Shown one piece after another: positions 1-14,165 of a stretch of DNA of 64,000 nucleotides (positions within the stretch are counted from its first letter, which is position 1; every line of letters starts with the position of its first letter). A program made the position numbers and the translations under genes. Under the pieces are notes generated by a model. It had not been told where the DNA came from and made no database searches. It saw nothing but the letters and a program-made list of their open reading frames with translations. The DNA comes from Callaeas wilsoni (Eukaryota > Chordata > Aves > Passeriformes > Callaeidae): assembly GCA_013398955.1 (NCBI GenBank), contig VWPU01012282.1, positions 248,001 through 312,000 of the forward strand, given 5' to 3'.

Positions 1-3000
1 ATAGTAACCACATTTTTCCTTGGAACTCAGAGTAGATACAAGTGTAAGCAATTTCTCCATCTCACTAAGTTACTGCTGTGCTATGATTCTAAGCAGCAAC
101 TCTAACCCAGAAACTATCCCGCTTGCTAGTTATCTAAAATACATTTAAAATTTTCTAAAATACCTCTTTCTGACTGCTTAATTCTACCCTATGCTGCTCT
201 GACTTCACACCCTTTCATAAATCTTCTAGATGACAACTCAGAAAAATGAAAAAAATTGAACAATTGGGAAAAATGGTAAATAGATCAATTTATAATTTAT
301 TAATTATATTTAAATTATAATTTCCATATATAATACATAGAAATCTGTCAACACTTGTTCTTAAACTTTCTGCTTAGAACATTCTTTGAAGTATATCTCC
401 GTGGCAATGAATCCAAAAGAACTGGAATTTTTGTTTAAAAAGTCATTACTTATTGATATTTTCTGCAAAGCATTTTTCTTTTGTGCCACATTTTCACTTC
501 ATTCGCTCACAATCAAAACACTCCAGACTTGAAGCTATGTTGGTAATTTACACCTCTGTAAATGCATTAGCAGATTCTGCTGGTTTGACTCCTGGCTTTC
601 TGGTGTAAAAGGTGCAAGTATCATTCTACTTGCATTTAGTTGCCAAAGACTAAAACTGCTAAATATGCTAGAGGAGAAAACCTACAGTAGTACAGGAAGG
701 TTTACTTTAGTCAATACGTATCCATATTAATGAGCAAAAATGTAGGGGACTATGCACTAAAAACTATTTTGTAATAAAAAGAATAATCTGAATACACGTC
801 AGGGATTTCAGGGGTGCTGAGCATCTGCAGTTCCAAGTGAAAAGAATGGGAATTGACGTCAGTGGAATTATACCAGCTTCCAGCACCTGTGAATTTGGCC
901 TCAAGGTGACCTAATATGCCTTTTCCATCTTTCATTTCTGTTTGATAGCTCCAGCACAACAAAAATATTTTCTCCTCCTTGCAATTAAACTAACCAAATA
1001 AGCTATGTAGAGCAGAGCATTCAATGCATTGAGGCAATTTCCTATGTAAGAATTGTAAAAAAAAATTGTCATTTTCTTGATTGTCAACTATTCAAATTCC
1101 ATTAAAAATTCCCATAAAATCCTCCCAAGCAAACAAGAACGTTTAAAACTCAGATAGTGAACAATCATTCCAGAGTCTGCTTCTTGTATTTCATCTGTGG
1201 GTGAGTTAATACAGATCTTCAACCACAATTTTTGGTCCCTGTATTTCCAATCATAAACTAATTATTTCTCTTCTGCAAAGGGTCTTTTCATTTTAAGTTT
1301 GTCAGATGTACTAGCTTTGAACACTAGACTTGTAGTAGCAGGTAAAAGTAGCTGAGGCTAAAAATCTGAGTACCATGCTCTAACCAGGACTCAATGGAAT
1401 TGTTTGATGCAGCTTGGGAGGGTTGGTAACAAATTCTCAATGTCCCAAAAAGTTTTACAGGCTTCATTTTGAAAAGCTGGCTATGACTTCCAAGATGTTA
1501 AATGGACCTTTCATGTTGGCGGTGACTGCTTGTTACAACGCACTGCCTCTGACACAAGCCATGCCTTCCTTTATATAATAACAACCTGCCTGATAATGTC
1601 ATGAGCTACCATGGAGTGGGAAAAAAGGTCTTGATGTTCTTCACATTCTCAGATTATCCTTATCCTTGGCAGATCTCTTACAGATGAGAAATGGGCATTT
1701 TACCGCTGCTGTTTAAACCAAACCAGTCCACAGAAAATAATTCCAGGAGAAAGAACAAAAATGCAATTATTGCCTTTAAAAGTCTCTCATTTTCAATTTT
1801 ACCCATAGCAAAAATGATGGTGTTGGCAATGTTAAAAATAATTATTTATTTCACAGATTTATGGCAAGGAATATTTAATTAATGTTTCTACATTATCTCA
1901 GAGATAGCAAGTAATGCTGGTAGGATACATGAATAAATACAGAGCCAAAACAAAGCCTCTGGAAGTTTTCCTACTTTTGGAAAATGAGGGTGTACTGATC
2001 ATGCACAATGTGACAAAACACTGCTAGTCCACAATGAATGATGGATAAGACAGATGTCTTTTTCTGCTATGAAGACTGGTTGTGCACCTTCCCTGGTTAT
2101 CAGTCTGAATTAAATTGCATTTTGTAATCTATTCATATGTGCAGTGAAAAGGGTAGCTATTTCTTATGTTTCTCAACTATGGCAATCCACCTGTCATCTT
2201 TTTCTATTTGATTTACTAGATAACAGCTTCTAACTGCACCAGACCTTTTGACAATTGCCTTAAAGTAAATTTGCTATTTCTTACCTAATCCAAATAGTAA
2301 TAATTGTTCACTATACCTGTCCTATCATACTTAAAGTATGAGGCCACTATTGTCAACAGCATTTTGATTTCCATGTAGACAGAACTGTTTCTTGGTATAG
2401 AATTTCCATTCAGGAAGCTGCCTGTTTCCATTACTCACAGTTAAAGTTCAGATCCATTTTGCTAGTCAGTCTCTCATTTAGGGTTTTTTCCCCTGTTCTT
2501 CCTCTAACTTCTGTCTCCTACTCCCAGTATACATGTACCTATTGAAGATTAAGAACCAACGTAACAGTACAAACACATTGTTTTGTTTCTTGCAAAGAAC
2601 TCAGAGATACTGACAGATGAGTTAAACTTGAGTAGTCAGAACATTTGTTTTCAGCTTGAACCCAAGTCAGTTTTTCCCTTACCTTGAAATAGTATTTCTA
2701 TAACTCAGGTCATTGCGGTAAATCCTAAGGAAATCACCAAGCAAGTATAACCAACATCCTAACACAGCTTAAGTGGTTGAAAATGGATTTCTTCTGTGTC
2801 CTAAATTAAATTGAAGTGTAAAGATTTATAGTATTGCCCAGTGACAAGAGTCAGTACATTAGATGTTCCATTACCCATTAAGCTCTAAAGATTTTATTTA
2901 TATTGTTTTGTTTTTTAGAATTGTGTGATGACCTCAAACAATAAATAAGTATTATGTCACCATAATGGATTCCACATGTAAATTACAACTCTATCGTTAA

Positions 3001-6000
3001 TACAGCTTTCCCCACTGTGCCCAGTTTTAGTCAAATAAATATTCTTACTAAAGCAAGTAGGTTGTTGCTCCTACTAAACTTGAAGATGGATTAAAAATTC
3101 AGATTCCTTGAATGTGAATCTCTTTGTCACCTTCTGCTAATATTTTCTGAAGTCGTCAGAGCCCACGTGTTAAAGTTTTTAGGCTTCCACATGAAACCAC
3201 GGGGCTTATATGATGCAACCTCAAGGAATTTAGGACTTTATTACATTTCAAAATTTACCCAGGCATATAGATCAGATTCATAGGGCTTTGGTAGAAAGAT
3301 TTTTGGTTCTGTCTTTTTTTACAATTTATAGAAATACCAGGTCAATTTCTAAATATTTAAAAGCAACTGTGACAGAGATGTAGAGCTCCAACTTGGAAAT
3401 CAAGAAGTTGTCAAATGGATAATTTTTTAGCAGAAAGAAAAAGAAAGAATAAGAACGAAGGAAAAGAAAGGCAGCAGTGATAACTATATACATAATAACC
3501 ACATTGGCATTGGCACTACTCTGCACTGAGAGGACAATTTCCTCAAGCTATTTGTTGTGCTTTTAGCCTGCTACTGCATTTTTCTCAGTTTGCAAGCATA
3601 GGCAATGCAGAATTAGTAAAACTGGAAATTAGTAAAAATGGATGTATTCCAGAGTCCAGTGCAAGTCAAAGACTAAATGCCATTACGTTTTCTCACTCCT
3701 TTATCAGAATGAATACAGAGTGCAAGTAACTCAGCACAGAAGCTGCTGTACTCTGCTGTACATGTTACAGGGAAGTCATAAACTGTTACCACCAGCCTGG
3801 GAGTGTAACACTCAATGTCCTTAACTTACTTCTTTTAACCTTTTCAGCTTTTTATGAACAAAGAGTGCTGGTTTTATGCAGGGTTTTCTGAGGGTTTTTT
3901 TCTTGCTAAATAGTATTGTGAGCATTGAGGGATTTTAATTTCTGTTTTGCTTTAGAAAATCACGTATGTTACACGATCATCTCCTAGTAAATGAAACAAG
4001 AGGACTAGGGGTATGATGACACTTTTACAGAAGTTCTACTTTAGTTTGAGTGATATCATTTGTCAGTTTGAATGTGTATGTATTAATTGCCTCACAACTT
4101 CATTCTTTGGGATCAAGCTGACTTGTAGGGGATCCCCATATACACAGAACAAGTACAACCTAATCATTTTCCTTTGTTATAGGGTTATGGTGGTTTCAGT
4201 CACCCCCATACAGAACACTCTTTGGAATGATCTATTTTCTACTTGCTGATCATTAAGAGCCTAAAATTATATATCAGATCTTTACACCTCAAATGCAATA
4301 TCAGTGTTCAAGCCATCTTACAGGCACTGCAAAGAGAATTTTGAATAGTAAGTCTTATTCTGATGTAAATGCATCTGTTTCAAAATACCTCATGGCATTT
4401 ACTTCAATACACTTAATCCCAGCATGACCTGTTAGATGATACCAGAATCTACTCTTAACATAAAAGTAGAAGGTTTTGATTTAATTTTTCTGACTTTCTT
4501 TCCCCCAGTACTGCCACAGAATGATAATCAGCATCAACTGTAGAAAATTTTTTTAAATATATGATTTTTCAAACTGACATAAAATTTACTTTGAGATTGC
4601 TGTTTACAGACTACATTGACCTAAACCTTATCATTGTGGTAGCTCATTAAATCTCCCTGGCGCATGTTTTTTGACTTTTCATTACCATAGGTTTTCTGGT
4701 TTCTTATTCCAATGTCACATTTTGGTTTCTATTCAACAGGATTCTGACTTCACTCCATCACCTGCTAACAGCTAAAACAATGTTTTACTGATTGAAAAAA
4801 AATTTAAATTAAAAAAGGGGGGATAGGAAGGGAAAGCTCAAGGCAAAAGGCAAGGCAAAAGGCAATTAACTGCTGGTCTCCCTAAATTCCTCTAGGAGGC
4901 CTTTCTTTCTGTTTTGGATGTGTGAGAAAATCCCGAAGTTACCCATCCTTCTAGCAAGACATGAGCACTCCCACTCGACCAAATTCTGCGTGAATATACA
5001 TTAGTCCTACTTTGCCTTCCGAGGACAACGGCCTGATAAAATCATACAATTGTAGTTTCATGATTTAGGTGATATTATGCAACAACAAGGTATCATGCAG
5101 CAGTTGAGGGAAAAGCAATTACAAATCTAAATGCACCATCACAAAATAACAGTGCAGAGCCATGTTTATTTAATCACTGAGACACTCCATGGCATTAGAA
5201 GACACCACATGGTTTGGTTACCTAACTGCCAAGATTGTAACTACCAAACATCTTTTCTGGGTACAGTGAAAAGTGTTTTTCTGGGTATAGTGAAAGACTA
5301 CCTGACACAGCCTGATACTAACACTAACACCACTGATATACTGTCAATAATCCCAAACTTTCTTCTGTATGTGAGAGAAATACTAGGAAATGTTCTACCA
5401 TTACACCTAGATAACTTGTGATGATAAATATTTAAAATTCATCATAAGAGTTCATATGCATGCCAATGAAAACTACTACACAAGGGTCCTGCAAATGAAT
5501 TGGCAATATGTAGAGAGAAGAGAGATTTCAAAGAGAAATTCACACCTGGCTGTTTCAAACCTGCCAAAATGCAGAAGGCAAGAAGCAGATACAGACAGTT
5601 AAATCCAAGTCCATTTTGAAGAATTATTTTAGCATGTAACTGCAGAGAAAAGAAAGAGAAAAAAAATATTAACAGGGATGAATCAGGGATAAAGAATACA
5701 GGAATATTTCTCTTTCAACTTTAATCCTACAAACTGCATAAAAACATACAAAGCTTTGCAGTCAGACATAAGATTAGATTTCCCATATAATTGCATTCAA
5801 GACTATGTTTTTCTTTTCTCTCAGGTATTCATCCCCTAATTAGGCCTAGGAAGATGACTAAACATGTTTTTATTTCCATTACCACTGACTACATGTTGTT
5901 AACCACAGATCTTGTCAGATCCATACAACAATAAATGTGTAGCTTACTTAAATTCCGGTCTACACCTTTACATATTGTAAGTTATGTGGTGCAACTTAGT

Positions 6001-6024
6001 GTTTTGGAAAATTTCCATGTTTAT
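1..6024. other. Unique AT-rich DNA, no gene seen
   Basis: I see no gene, RNA gene or recognisable mobile element here. Open frames are short, below about 100 codons, and show no family motif. Simple-sequence content is limited to A/T-rich runs and a G-run flanked by a short AAGGCA-type repetition near 4840-4866. This fits intergenic or intronic vertebrate DNA. Confidence 0.6.
5253..5297. repeat. Short imperfect tandem duplication, 24-bp period
   Basis: Two copies of TTTTCTGGGTACAGTGAAA-like sequence lie head to tail, at 5253-5273 and 5277-5297. They differ mainly by one C-to-T change. This looks like a local slippage or duplication event, not a known repeat family. Confidence 0.7.
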
Positions 6025-6477
6025 TCACTTTATAAAAGACAAATTCAGATGTAATGCACAAATTCTCATTGATGGGCAATTAGTCTTAAAGCCCTTTTCC
6101 CATGCTGCAAAATCAGCACAGGAAAAAAAAAAAATCTGCATGTGCTTCTCAGAAATTGCAAAAACCCACAAAAGCCATGAGAAATCACTGTGATTGAAAT
6201 ATATTTTAAACTTAACTTTTTCACTCTTTCTTTTCAAATATGTTTCCTTGGGGAAATGCAATGTTTCTTTGTGGAGAGATGTGCAATAATGTAGCTCTAA
6301 CACTAACTGAGATTTAACTCTTTGAAACAAAAAAATTCTTTTTGGCATGCCAATTTCATAATTGTGGCTGTCAAATCTATGCTGCTGAGCTGCTGTCTCA
6401 GACAGGAACAGCAGAGAGATGAGGAAATAAAGCAATTTTCCAATCAAAAATTCAGGTTTTATTTCACTTAACACCAT
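6025..6477 (-). other. 150-codon open frame, probably chance
   Basis: This is the longest uninterrupted ATG-started frame in the window. Its predicted product has a hydrophobic stretch at about residues 10-27, followed by a polar sequence rich in Lys, His and Phe, which loosely resembles a signal peptide. I do not recognise a family. Part of the frame is written by an A-run on the plus strand near 6122-6133, giving a run of Phe. There is no clear promoter, splice site or polyadenylation context. In six frames of 64 kb of AT-rich DNA, one frame of this length is about what chance gives, so I do not call it a gene. Confidence 0.12.
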
Positions 6478-6967
6478 CTCCTCACATACTCCGTATTATC
6501 AGTTTATGTCATGAGCAGCAGGGATTCGGACATATCTGTATACTGTGTAAAAATTCTGGACAAACAGATCAAAATACTCAGAAATCAAGTTATATGTACA
6601 CAGATTTTAAAAATTCTAAATAAAAAAATTATCAGCAATTAGAATAGGGTTCTGGAGCATCTCCTATTGCCTAGAATGGGACAGAACATTTACAGAATAT
6701 ATAATATATAATACATTGGATATCTCATTAAATTATTGAAGTTAGACTATAGTTCTCTGTATTAACTTGAAATGTTAGTTGCAAATGCTAGAAATACACA
6801 GATTTCTTTATTATTGTGTGTTCAGAAAAAAATCATCACATTATTCCTATGGATTCCATGCATAACCACACGCAACAGCAGCCGCTCACTGCTGAGGGCA
6901 CTGCATGTCTCTTCCAAGGTGCACATCTGTAGAACTCAGTTCAGGGCATTGGAAAAATACCTGGCCA

Positions 6968-7003
6968 GCACAGACACAGAGCACAATACTGCTGTGTCTG
7001 TGC
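6968..7003. repeat. Perfect 12-bp inverted repeat (hairpin)
   Basis: GCACAGACACAG at 6968-6979 is the exact reverse complement of CTGTGTCTGTGC at 6992-7003, separated by a 12-base spacer. The flanking bases (A and A) do not pair, so the stem stops at 12 bp. It sits in a locally GC-richer patch of about 6880-7140. The stem is too short for a typical animal microRNA precursor, which usually has a stem of around 30 pairs, so I call it only an inverted repeat. Confidence 0.8.
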
Positions 7004-9965
7004 ACTTAACAAAAACAGCACTTAATCTTACACTGCGTGCTGAGAAGCGCTCATTAACCTCGACAGCGCCATGCTAACACAGCTATACTGCTTTCACAGT
7101 CCTTGACAGGACGCTCAAGTCCAGCTGTAGCCTCTCTCTGCAGCTCTGTTTTATGCCACACAAACATAGTCAGGAAAGAAACTTCACAAATTGATGGCAT
7201 TGTTAATTTTGGACAGTTATTTTCATTACATTGTATGGCCAAATTTCATCTGCTTTGGCAGAGGCTACTCCTCTATATCTCTCTACTTTCCACTGAAATC
7301 AAATGATATTACATGATTATCTCAAATATTTTTCATGATGGCATGTTGAGGAGCTTTGGCAATCATCACCTTTCTCTAATAACTTCCTTAAATTTCAAAA
7401 TTATGCCTATTTGACTGATGTAGAGTAAATAGAACTCTCTTCACTTGTAAGATAATCCCCCAAGTATTATAGCTCCTCTCAAACACTTAATTATCACTTT
7501 TAAGTCCTCTTAAATAGTCAGGTGAATTCTGAAGTGTTCTGTTTGCAGAAAATTATTCATTTTTACTATTTTCTGATTTATTTAAACAGCCCTTAATCTA
7601 CACAAGTGCAGTATCTCACTTTTATAAATGTAGGTTATCTCATAAACCTTTTCATCACAATTTCAAAAAACATCTATGAAGTGCCCTTCAGTGCATGTTT
7701 GCCAGTCTGTTTAGTTTCCTTCAATAGTTCTTTAACTATTGCCCAGCTAGAACACGTGACCAAGGAAGTGTCAAATTTTTCTCTGCCCCCTAATATCTAT
7801 GAAAATGTGCAGCAGAACAGAGAATAGTTTGTGTTAATTTCCCAACCTATGAAAAATAATAAATTTGAACTCACATTCATTAACACTTTCGATCATCCTA
7901 TAAGTACAGCCCCTCATGCCTGTTTGTCGGTGCTGTTCGAGTATGAACACACGCCCCTCAAGACACGACTTCACAAGAGCCAGGTCTTATTGCCACTGAA
8001 CAACTTGTTCTTTTCTTAGAAAACTGTGTCACACAAATGCTGGCTTATGTTGAATATTCTTTACTAGAATTAATATACTATGATATTCATAATATTGTAA
8101 GCAGAAGTATAAACCTAGAACTGTTTCATACGATTTATTGCTACATATTTTGTGAGTGAACACAAAGATAAATAGACTAGTTTTCCAAACTGAATGCATC
8201 TGATGAAAGATCTATGGTGAAATGCCAATACAGACAAATTGCAGGCTGACAAGCAACATATTCACTTCATTTTCTTTCTTTGTGGCTTCTAGGCATTATA
8301 TGAACACAACATCACTAGTTAAGAGAGCAAAATCCACTGATGACAGACTGTGACAACATAAGGCAGTAAAACATTTCAGCATCTGCTCTTTTTCTGTATG
8401 GCTGCTAAGGGCAATGTGTTAGGCTCTATCTCTCCCTTGCCCAGCAAAGTGAGTCAACAGGGGAACTTCTGTGTAGGACAAAGGGAACTTACTTTGGATG
8501 CCATCTCCTCTGACATCTGAAAAACAGGTCACAAAGTCCCAACTGAACAATTGCATTGATTTTCTGTTTGATTTGGAATCTGTCAATCTTCTTACCAGCT
8601 ACTGTTAAGATATATGGGACAAACAAAAGAAATTCTGATTTAACAGTAGCAGCTGCAGACAGTACAGGTACTCTCAGCCACAGCTGGGTATGGCCTCTTG
8701 GATTCCCAGTTGCTGTTCCCACACCCAGAGAGCTCCTGACTCTTGGCAGGTATTGACACACTACAGTGAATTTTGTGTGATTTTTGTTCTCCACATCTGA
8801 AAGCTGAAAGAAAAATCTGAACTCTGCAGAGTTTTCACTATCTGATAAAAGCCATTGTCACATTAAGCTGACCTGGGCTTTAGGATCTCACAGAAAGAGT
8901 ATCAAGGTGTAGCAAACAGTGTCCTTTGGAAAGGGACGCTGCCCGTAGGAAAAGCATGCCAGCTAAAGGATGCACCGTCATTGGATAATTTCAGCTTGTT
9001 GAGGCTGTCCCAAGGAACAGTCTAAACATTTCAGTACAGCAGCAAGTCAGGGAGTAAGACTGTTGTACTGATTCTAATGGCCTGTAGACAAAATGATGTT
9101 CTAGCTGATTTAGAGTACTTAGAGAAAAAAGCTTACATTTCTGAATGTCTTTAAGGTTTTCCAAACAGTTTTTGTTCTCAAGAGAATTATGAAGAAAGGA
9201 AAGTTGCTTCCCTAGTCTGACAAGAGATTGAAGTGCAAAAAAATTATTTTAAGTCACAGAGTGAGCTCCATAATTTACAAGGAAAAAAATCAATTTTAAC
9301 CATATTTAGTTTCTGTTTACAAGAAGAAATATTTGCTTTGCTTTACTAAATTATATTTGTGCAAGCCAAACATCATTACCTGGCTTTGAATAACTCAGAA
9401 AACTATTTCCATAGCACTGAATGAATTAAGGCAATAATATCATCAGGACTTTAAATACTTTTTTTGCTCTATTGATATAGCTTTCTTTATTCTGTCCTTG
9501 TTGAACTTTTTGGTCATTCTTTATTCAGGTCATGTCAAATAAGACAGCAGAATAGACTGGTGAGTAAAAGCACTCTAACAAGCAAGATAAGATGCTCCAT
9601 CACTTTGTGATGAAATATTCAAACACACTGCCCACTGGTATCAACTTAGTCACGACTGATTTAAATGATACACTGAAAAATGTGCTTTAATCTTCCATAT
9701 AATAAGTTTTTAAAAATTAAAACTGAAATCACAGTTTAAAGAAAAAGCTAGCAGACACTTCAGTCATCATTTACTTGACTGTACATTTTCTGCCGTTAAA
9801 GTGGCTGGTTTCATTAAAGAACTGAATACAGCTGCAAGTGTAATGCAGATTATGATCTAGAGCCAATAATTTGTGAGCTATTGAATGTCTTGGTGGATAT
9901 TGACGTCATTTACACTTTACATTAAACAAACTAATGTTCTTCCCAATGATTTTTTGCCTGTGAAG
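7004..9965. other. Unique DNA, no gene seen
   Basis: No recognisable gene or element. Open frames between 7.0 and 8.8 kb overlap on both strands without motifs, as expected by chance. Confidence 0.55.
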
Positions 9966-10357
9966 AATCATAGAATGGTTTGGGTCCGAAAGGATCTTAA
10001 GGTTATGTAGTTCCAACTCTCCCCTTGCCATAAGCAGGGACACCTTCCACTAGATCAGGTTGCTCAAGGCCTCATCCAACCTGGCCCCAGGGACAGCGTA
10101 TCCACACCTTGTCTGGGCAACCTGTTCCAGTGCTTCACTCTCACAGTGAAAAATTCTTTTCTTTATATCTAATCTAAACCTGCCTTCTTTCAGTCTAAAG
10201 CCATCACTCCCTGTCCTGTCACTACATCTCCTTCTAAAAAGTTCCTCTCCAGCTTTCTTGTAGGCCCCCTTTAGGTAGTAGGAGGCTGTCAGCACCTTGC
10301 CAACAAAACTGAAGAGAATATATATCCTTAACCTGTTCTCTACCACTTCAAGCATTT
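9966..10357 (-). mobile_element. CR1 LINE, 5'-truncated 3' end
   Basis: On the minus strand this reads as the end of a CR1 non-LTR retrotransposon. The tail at 9966-9980 is TAGAATGG/TCATAG-type sequence in antisense, the usual CR1 terminus, preceded by the CCTTCCACTAGATCAGG-like block typical of these elements. A minus-strand open frame at 10050-10355 retains the C-terminal ORF2 signature. Readable pieces include FRLKEGRFRLDIKKRIF and, after degraded sequence, RLDEALSNLI, both characteristic of the CR1 reverse-transcriptase protein's end. The catalytic part is absent, so the copy is a dead, 5'-truncated insertion. The 3' terminus near 9966 is clear; the 5' edge near 10357 is approximate. Confidence 0.92.
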
Positions 10358-13300
10358 TTCTTTAAAGTTCAAGTGAGAATATTCAGAATTAATAATGATT
10401 AAAAATACTATACCAGAATTAGAATACTTTCTTCCACTTTATTATATTTCCGCAATATATACTTAGCCCTCGGAATTACTTCTTTACCACAGGTTTAATC
10501 AATGACAATATAAAAAATATGAGCTTTAAGAATTATAGCACATAGACAAAAGAACTACATATGGAACTGATTTTTCAAACAGCCTTTTTCCTCTATGAAG
10601 TATTTCCATTTTAATGAGAATTTTTGATTCCTGTTTAATAATCCATTCTTTTTCTCCCCAACTATAGTGAAAGCAGAGAGAAGTTAACTGTGAAATTCAC
10701 TGTGATCTTGGGAGAAAATGGATAGACCTTGCTTCACAATTTATCAGTGAGTATGTTAATTTTGCCAACCTCCATTTCTTTTTTTTATTTAGTTGGATGA
10801 TCTGAATAATTTTTAAAGCATTAATTTATGGGGATGACACAGGCAAACAATTAGAATTTACCTGCCTGCATTAGATCGCTGGTATGTATGGATTCTTCCT
10901 TCCTTGATGAAAATTAGGATTCATCTTCAAGAATCAGTCAAATGACAAAAAATCATTAACATTTATTCAAGCATGGAACTGTCAGACAGAAATTTGCAAG
11001 TTATGAGTTAATCCCATGAGTTTCATCTGCTCATTGATTTATTAAAATTTCATAAAAAAGACAAAAAATTGTTCTTACTATAAGACCCACAAACCTCAAT
11101 ACTATCTTCCTCAGAAAGTAAGTCACAATCATTCATTTTGAGCTTAGTAGTACATGATTTTCCAAATATAAAAGAGTAATTACATCACAACTAGGAACAG
11201 CCATTTCAGAAATCAATAAAAGCAAGGTCATTAAAATGAAGGGAATCCTATAGGTTTACAGAGCTTTTCACTCCTGCCTTTGCCAGCTAGTCTCGGGTAG
11301 CATGGGCTGAAAGCTGCTTACCCAGAGCAATCACACCTACGAACGTGAATTCAACTCGGAGCCTCTTTCAGCTGTCTTTCTATTATTTAGACATACTGCC
11401 ATGTAGTTAGCATCCACACTAGTAATGGATGCAAACAGAGAAATCAAGGGCTGAATAGGTACGAGTTGTACCTGATTCCTGAAGATGATATCCACATATC
11501 CAAGTTAAAACAGGCTGAGTAAAAAGATTGGTCTTCTGATTTCTTCAAGCAGCCCTGCACACATTAACACTTCATCAGGTTTAAATTACAAAACTTGTTT
11601 CTATAATCTTCTATAATCAGAAAGTTTTTGCATCCTTCCAATGATAAGATATTTTAAAAAAACCAAAAGATTCTATCTCTGCCTATAAATATTGCATCAC
11701 TTTTAGTCTCAGATCATTACAGTTACAGTAAAATTACTACTTAAAATAGATTAAAATAATATTGTCAGAAAGTATATGAAGTTATTTGCCTTGGCAATAC
11801 CACAGTTTGTTAGGTGAAAGGGACTCCATTTTCCAAATCTTCAACACTGAATTTGCTTAAAGCATGACTAAGAAACTACAGCTCTAAACCTCATATAACT
11901 TTGTGGATTTCACTTATTTTTTCTTTCTGGAAGACAGTGACAGGTACACATTTTGTGAAAGGCATAAAGATAACAACACAAATTCTCCAAGTGTGCCTTT
12001 CTGAAAAATCCATTGCGGATTTGACACAAGGGGTTTACTTTCTTATTTTATCTGAACGTCTGTTTTCTTTGTGTACTAAATGCTCAACTATACTTAAAAC
12101 TGTGTTTTCAATTATGTGATTATGCATTTGTGTAGCCCCATTGAGCTTCATAGGATTACTCAAGCAGAGAAAAGTTTGCAGAATTACAGCCCAGGCTTGT
12201 TGATAAGAGTTTTTTCAGTTAGAAAAACAGACTTTGTTTCAGTTAGTTCATTCATTGAAGAATATGTAGTTGCAGGTATTTAAGTTTTTTTAATTACAGT
12301 ACATTACACAATAGAAAAGATAATATTTCCCTAGAAACAGTGTTTATCTCCATTCTTTACTTTTACAAGGATAGAAATGTCACTGTCTCTACTACAAGAA
12401 TGGCCCTTCTGAATTGGTTTCCATGAAAGTAATCATTGAACATTACTCTGAATCGTAAATTGAAGTAAATCATGCATTAGAATAAGCCCCAAAGTTTCTC
12501 AGAACATAACACAGAAACACATAATGATTTTGCAATTTCTGCAGATACAAAAACAATTTCACTTTCAGGAAATGCATTTTCCTTCTCATGGAGAAAATGT
12601 ACATTTTCATCGAAAAAGAAAGGCATCTTTTGTGATCAGTTTTTGTTTCTTAAATTGTGCCATTTTTTTAAACCCAGTTTTCCACAGAAGTCAGTCAAAT
12701 AATTATTTGACAAATTACTATATAATTTATAGTATTTTCTAATTTACTAATGTAACACAAATACACACAAAAAAGAAAAAGTGGCTATATCATAAATATG
12801 AACAATAAGAATAAGCTAAAAGAAAAGGAAAATGCTAGAATACATTCATTTCCTCCAACTAATTTTGGAAGCTAGGTAAATCATTACCGACATAATTTCG
12901 TCCCAATCCTGTTTCAAGCTGAAGCCATATCCTACATTTTGTTCATGCAACTAGGGTAATTTGATCTTGATACAGAAGCATGAGAATTTCTTTGAACTAA
13001 GTTCTGTCCCAAGACATTAGCAATAATGTTTTTGTGTCCCTCTGCTTTCTTTTTGATCTGCTACTTGCAGGTTTATATATGTATGTTCCGGCATGAACTC
13101 CAACAAAATTGACTGTCCTGGTATTGATAAATCTGCTACAAATAGTTCATTAAGCTCGAAATCATACTTAAACTCATAAAGGAAGCATATATTAAAAATG
13201 GGAGGAACTTGCCTTGAAGTTGAAACACACTGGATTAAACTCAGAAGATTTGTGTTCATTCCTGGCTCTGACAGACATCTTTTGAGTAATTTAATCTTTC

Positions 13301-13800
13301 TGAGACTGAGGTCCCCAAGTGTAATACATCCATTTATAGTTCTTATCTGGAAGGTAAAGTTCCTTAACTTCAGGTTTGCTCCTTACTTTCTGTATGTACA
13401 AAAATTTTAGACCACATTCCTGTCAGGTATTTCCAGATACTACCATAAGAAAAAAAGTATTTTTGTTCTCAGAAACAACATATAAAAATCTTATTTTCTT
13501 TACCTTTCACATGACCTGGCATTTTAGGCACTGGATAAAATGTTTTCTTCTCTGAAGTTAATGGTTAACTACTCTTGCCTTCAACAGAGTGCATGATTTC
13601 ACTGATCATGTTTGCAAAAGATAAATTAACTGGATTTTTCATGTTTTTCTCTTCTTTTAATCTGCCCGCAATAGCTGTAGCACTGCTATTTCTGCATCAA
13701 GAGAGTTTGGACTTGCTCCTGCTTGCACTGAGCCAAGTCTCTGAAGTGGCCCAGTGGGAACAAAATAAATCCATTGTCAAATTCAAGCTAGGAAACTAAT

Positions 13801-14165
13801 GATGAATCATCGTGAAGAGCTACATGCAGACACACCAGCAGGAAAACAACAACCCCATTTTCAGACTGATTTAAAGAACAGTCTCTGTCAAGGCTACCCT
13901 AATGACTGACAAGTCACTTTATCAATTAAAACTAAAGTCAGAATCATTGCATCTGAGCATGATAATTGAGTGACAGTGATTGTCAGAGTGAAACAATGTC
14001 ATCTTATCTGGAAATGCCTCTAGGTGAGATTAGGGCCTTATTAAACTGTATAATCCAGATATTAGGTCCCCGTACTGGCACTTAGCCAAACATTTTATTT
14101 TCAGGAAACCAGCCTGGCAATCGAGCACCCAGTTTACAATTTTCAGGTGTCAATGAAATGAAATG
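13801..14165. other. Candidate conserved non-coding segment
   Basis: The sequence is complex, balanced in composition and free of simple repeats. It contains packed homeodomain-type motifs around 13930-13995: TGATAATTGAG, then GTGACAGTGATTGTCAG, where TGACA and TGTCA form a short inverted pair and resemble TALE (MEIS/PBX) sites. This is how many vertebrate developmental enhancers read, but conservation cannot be judged from one sequence. Confidence 0.2.
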
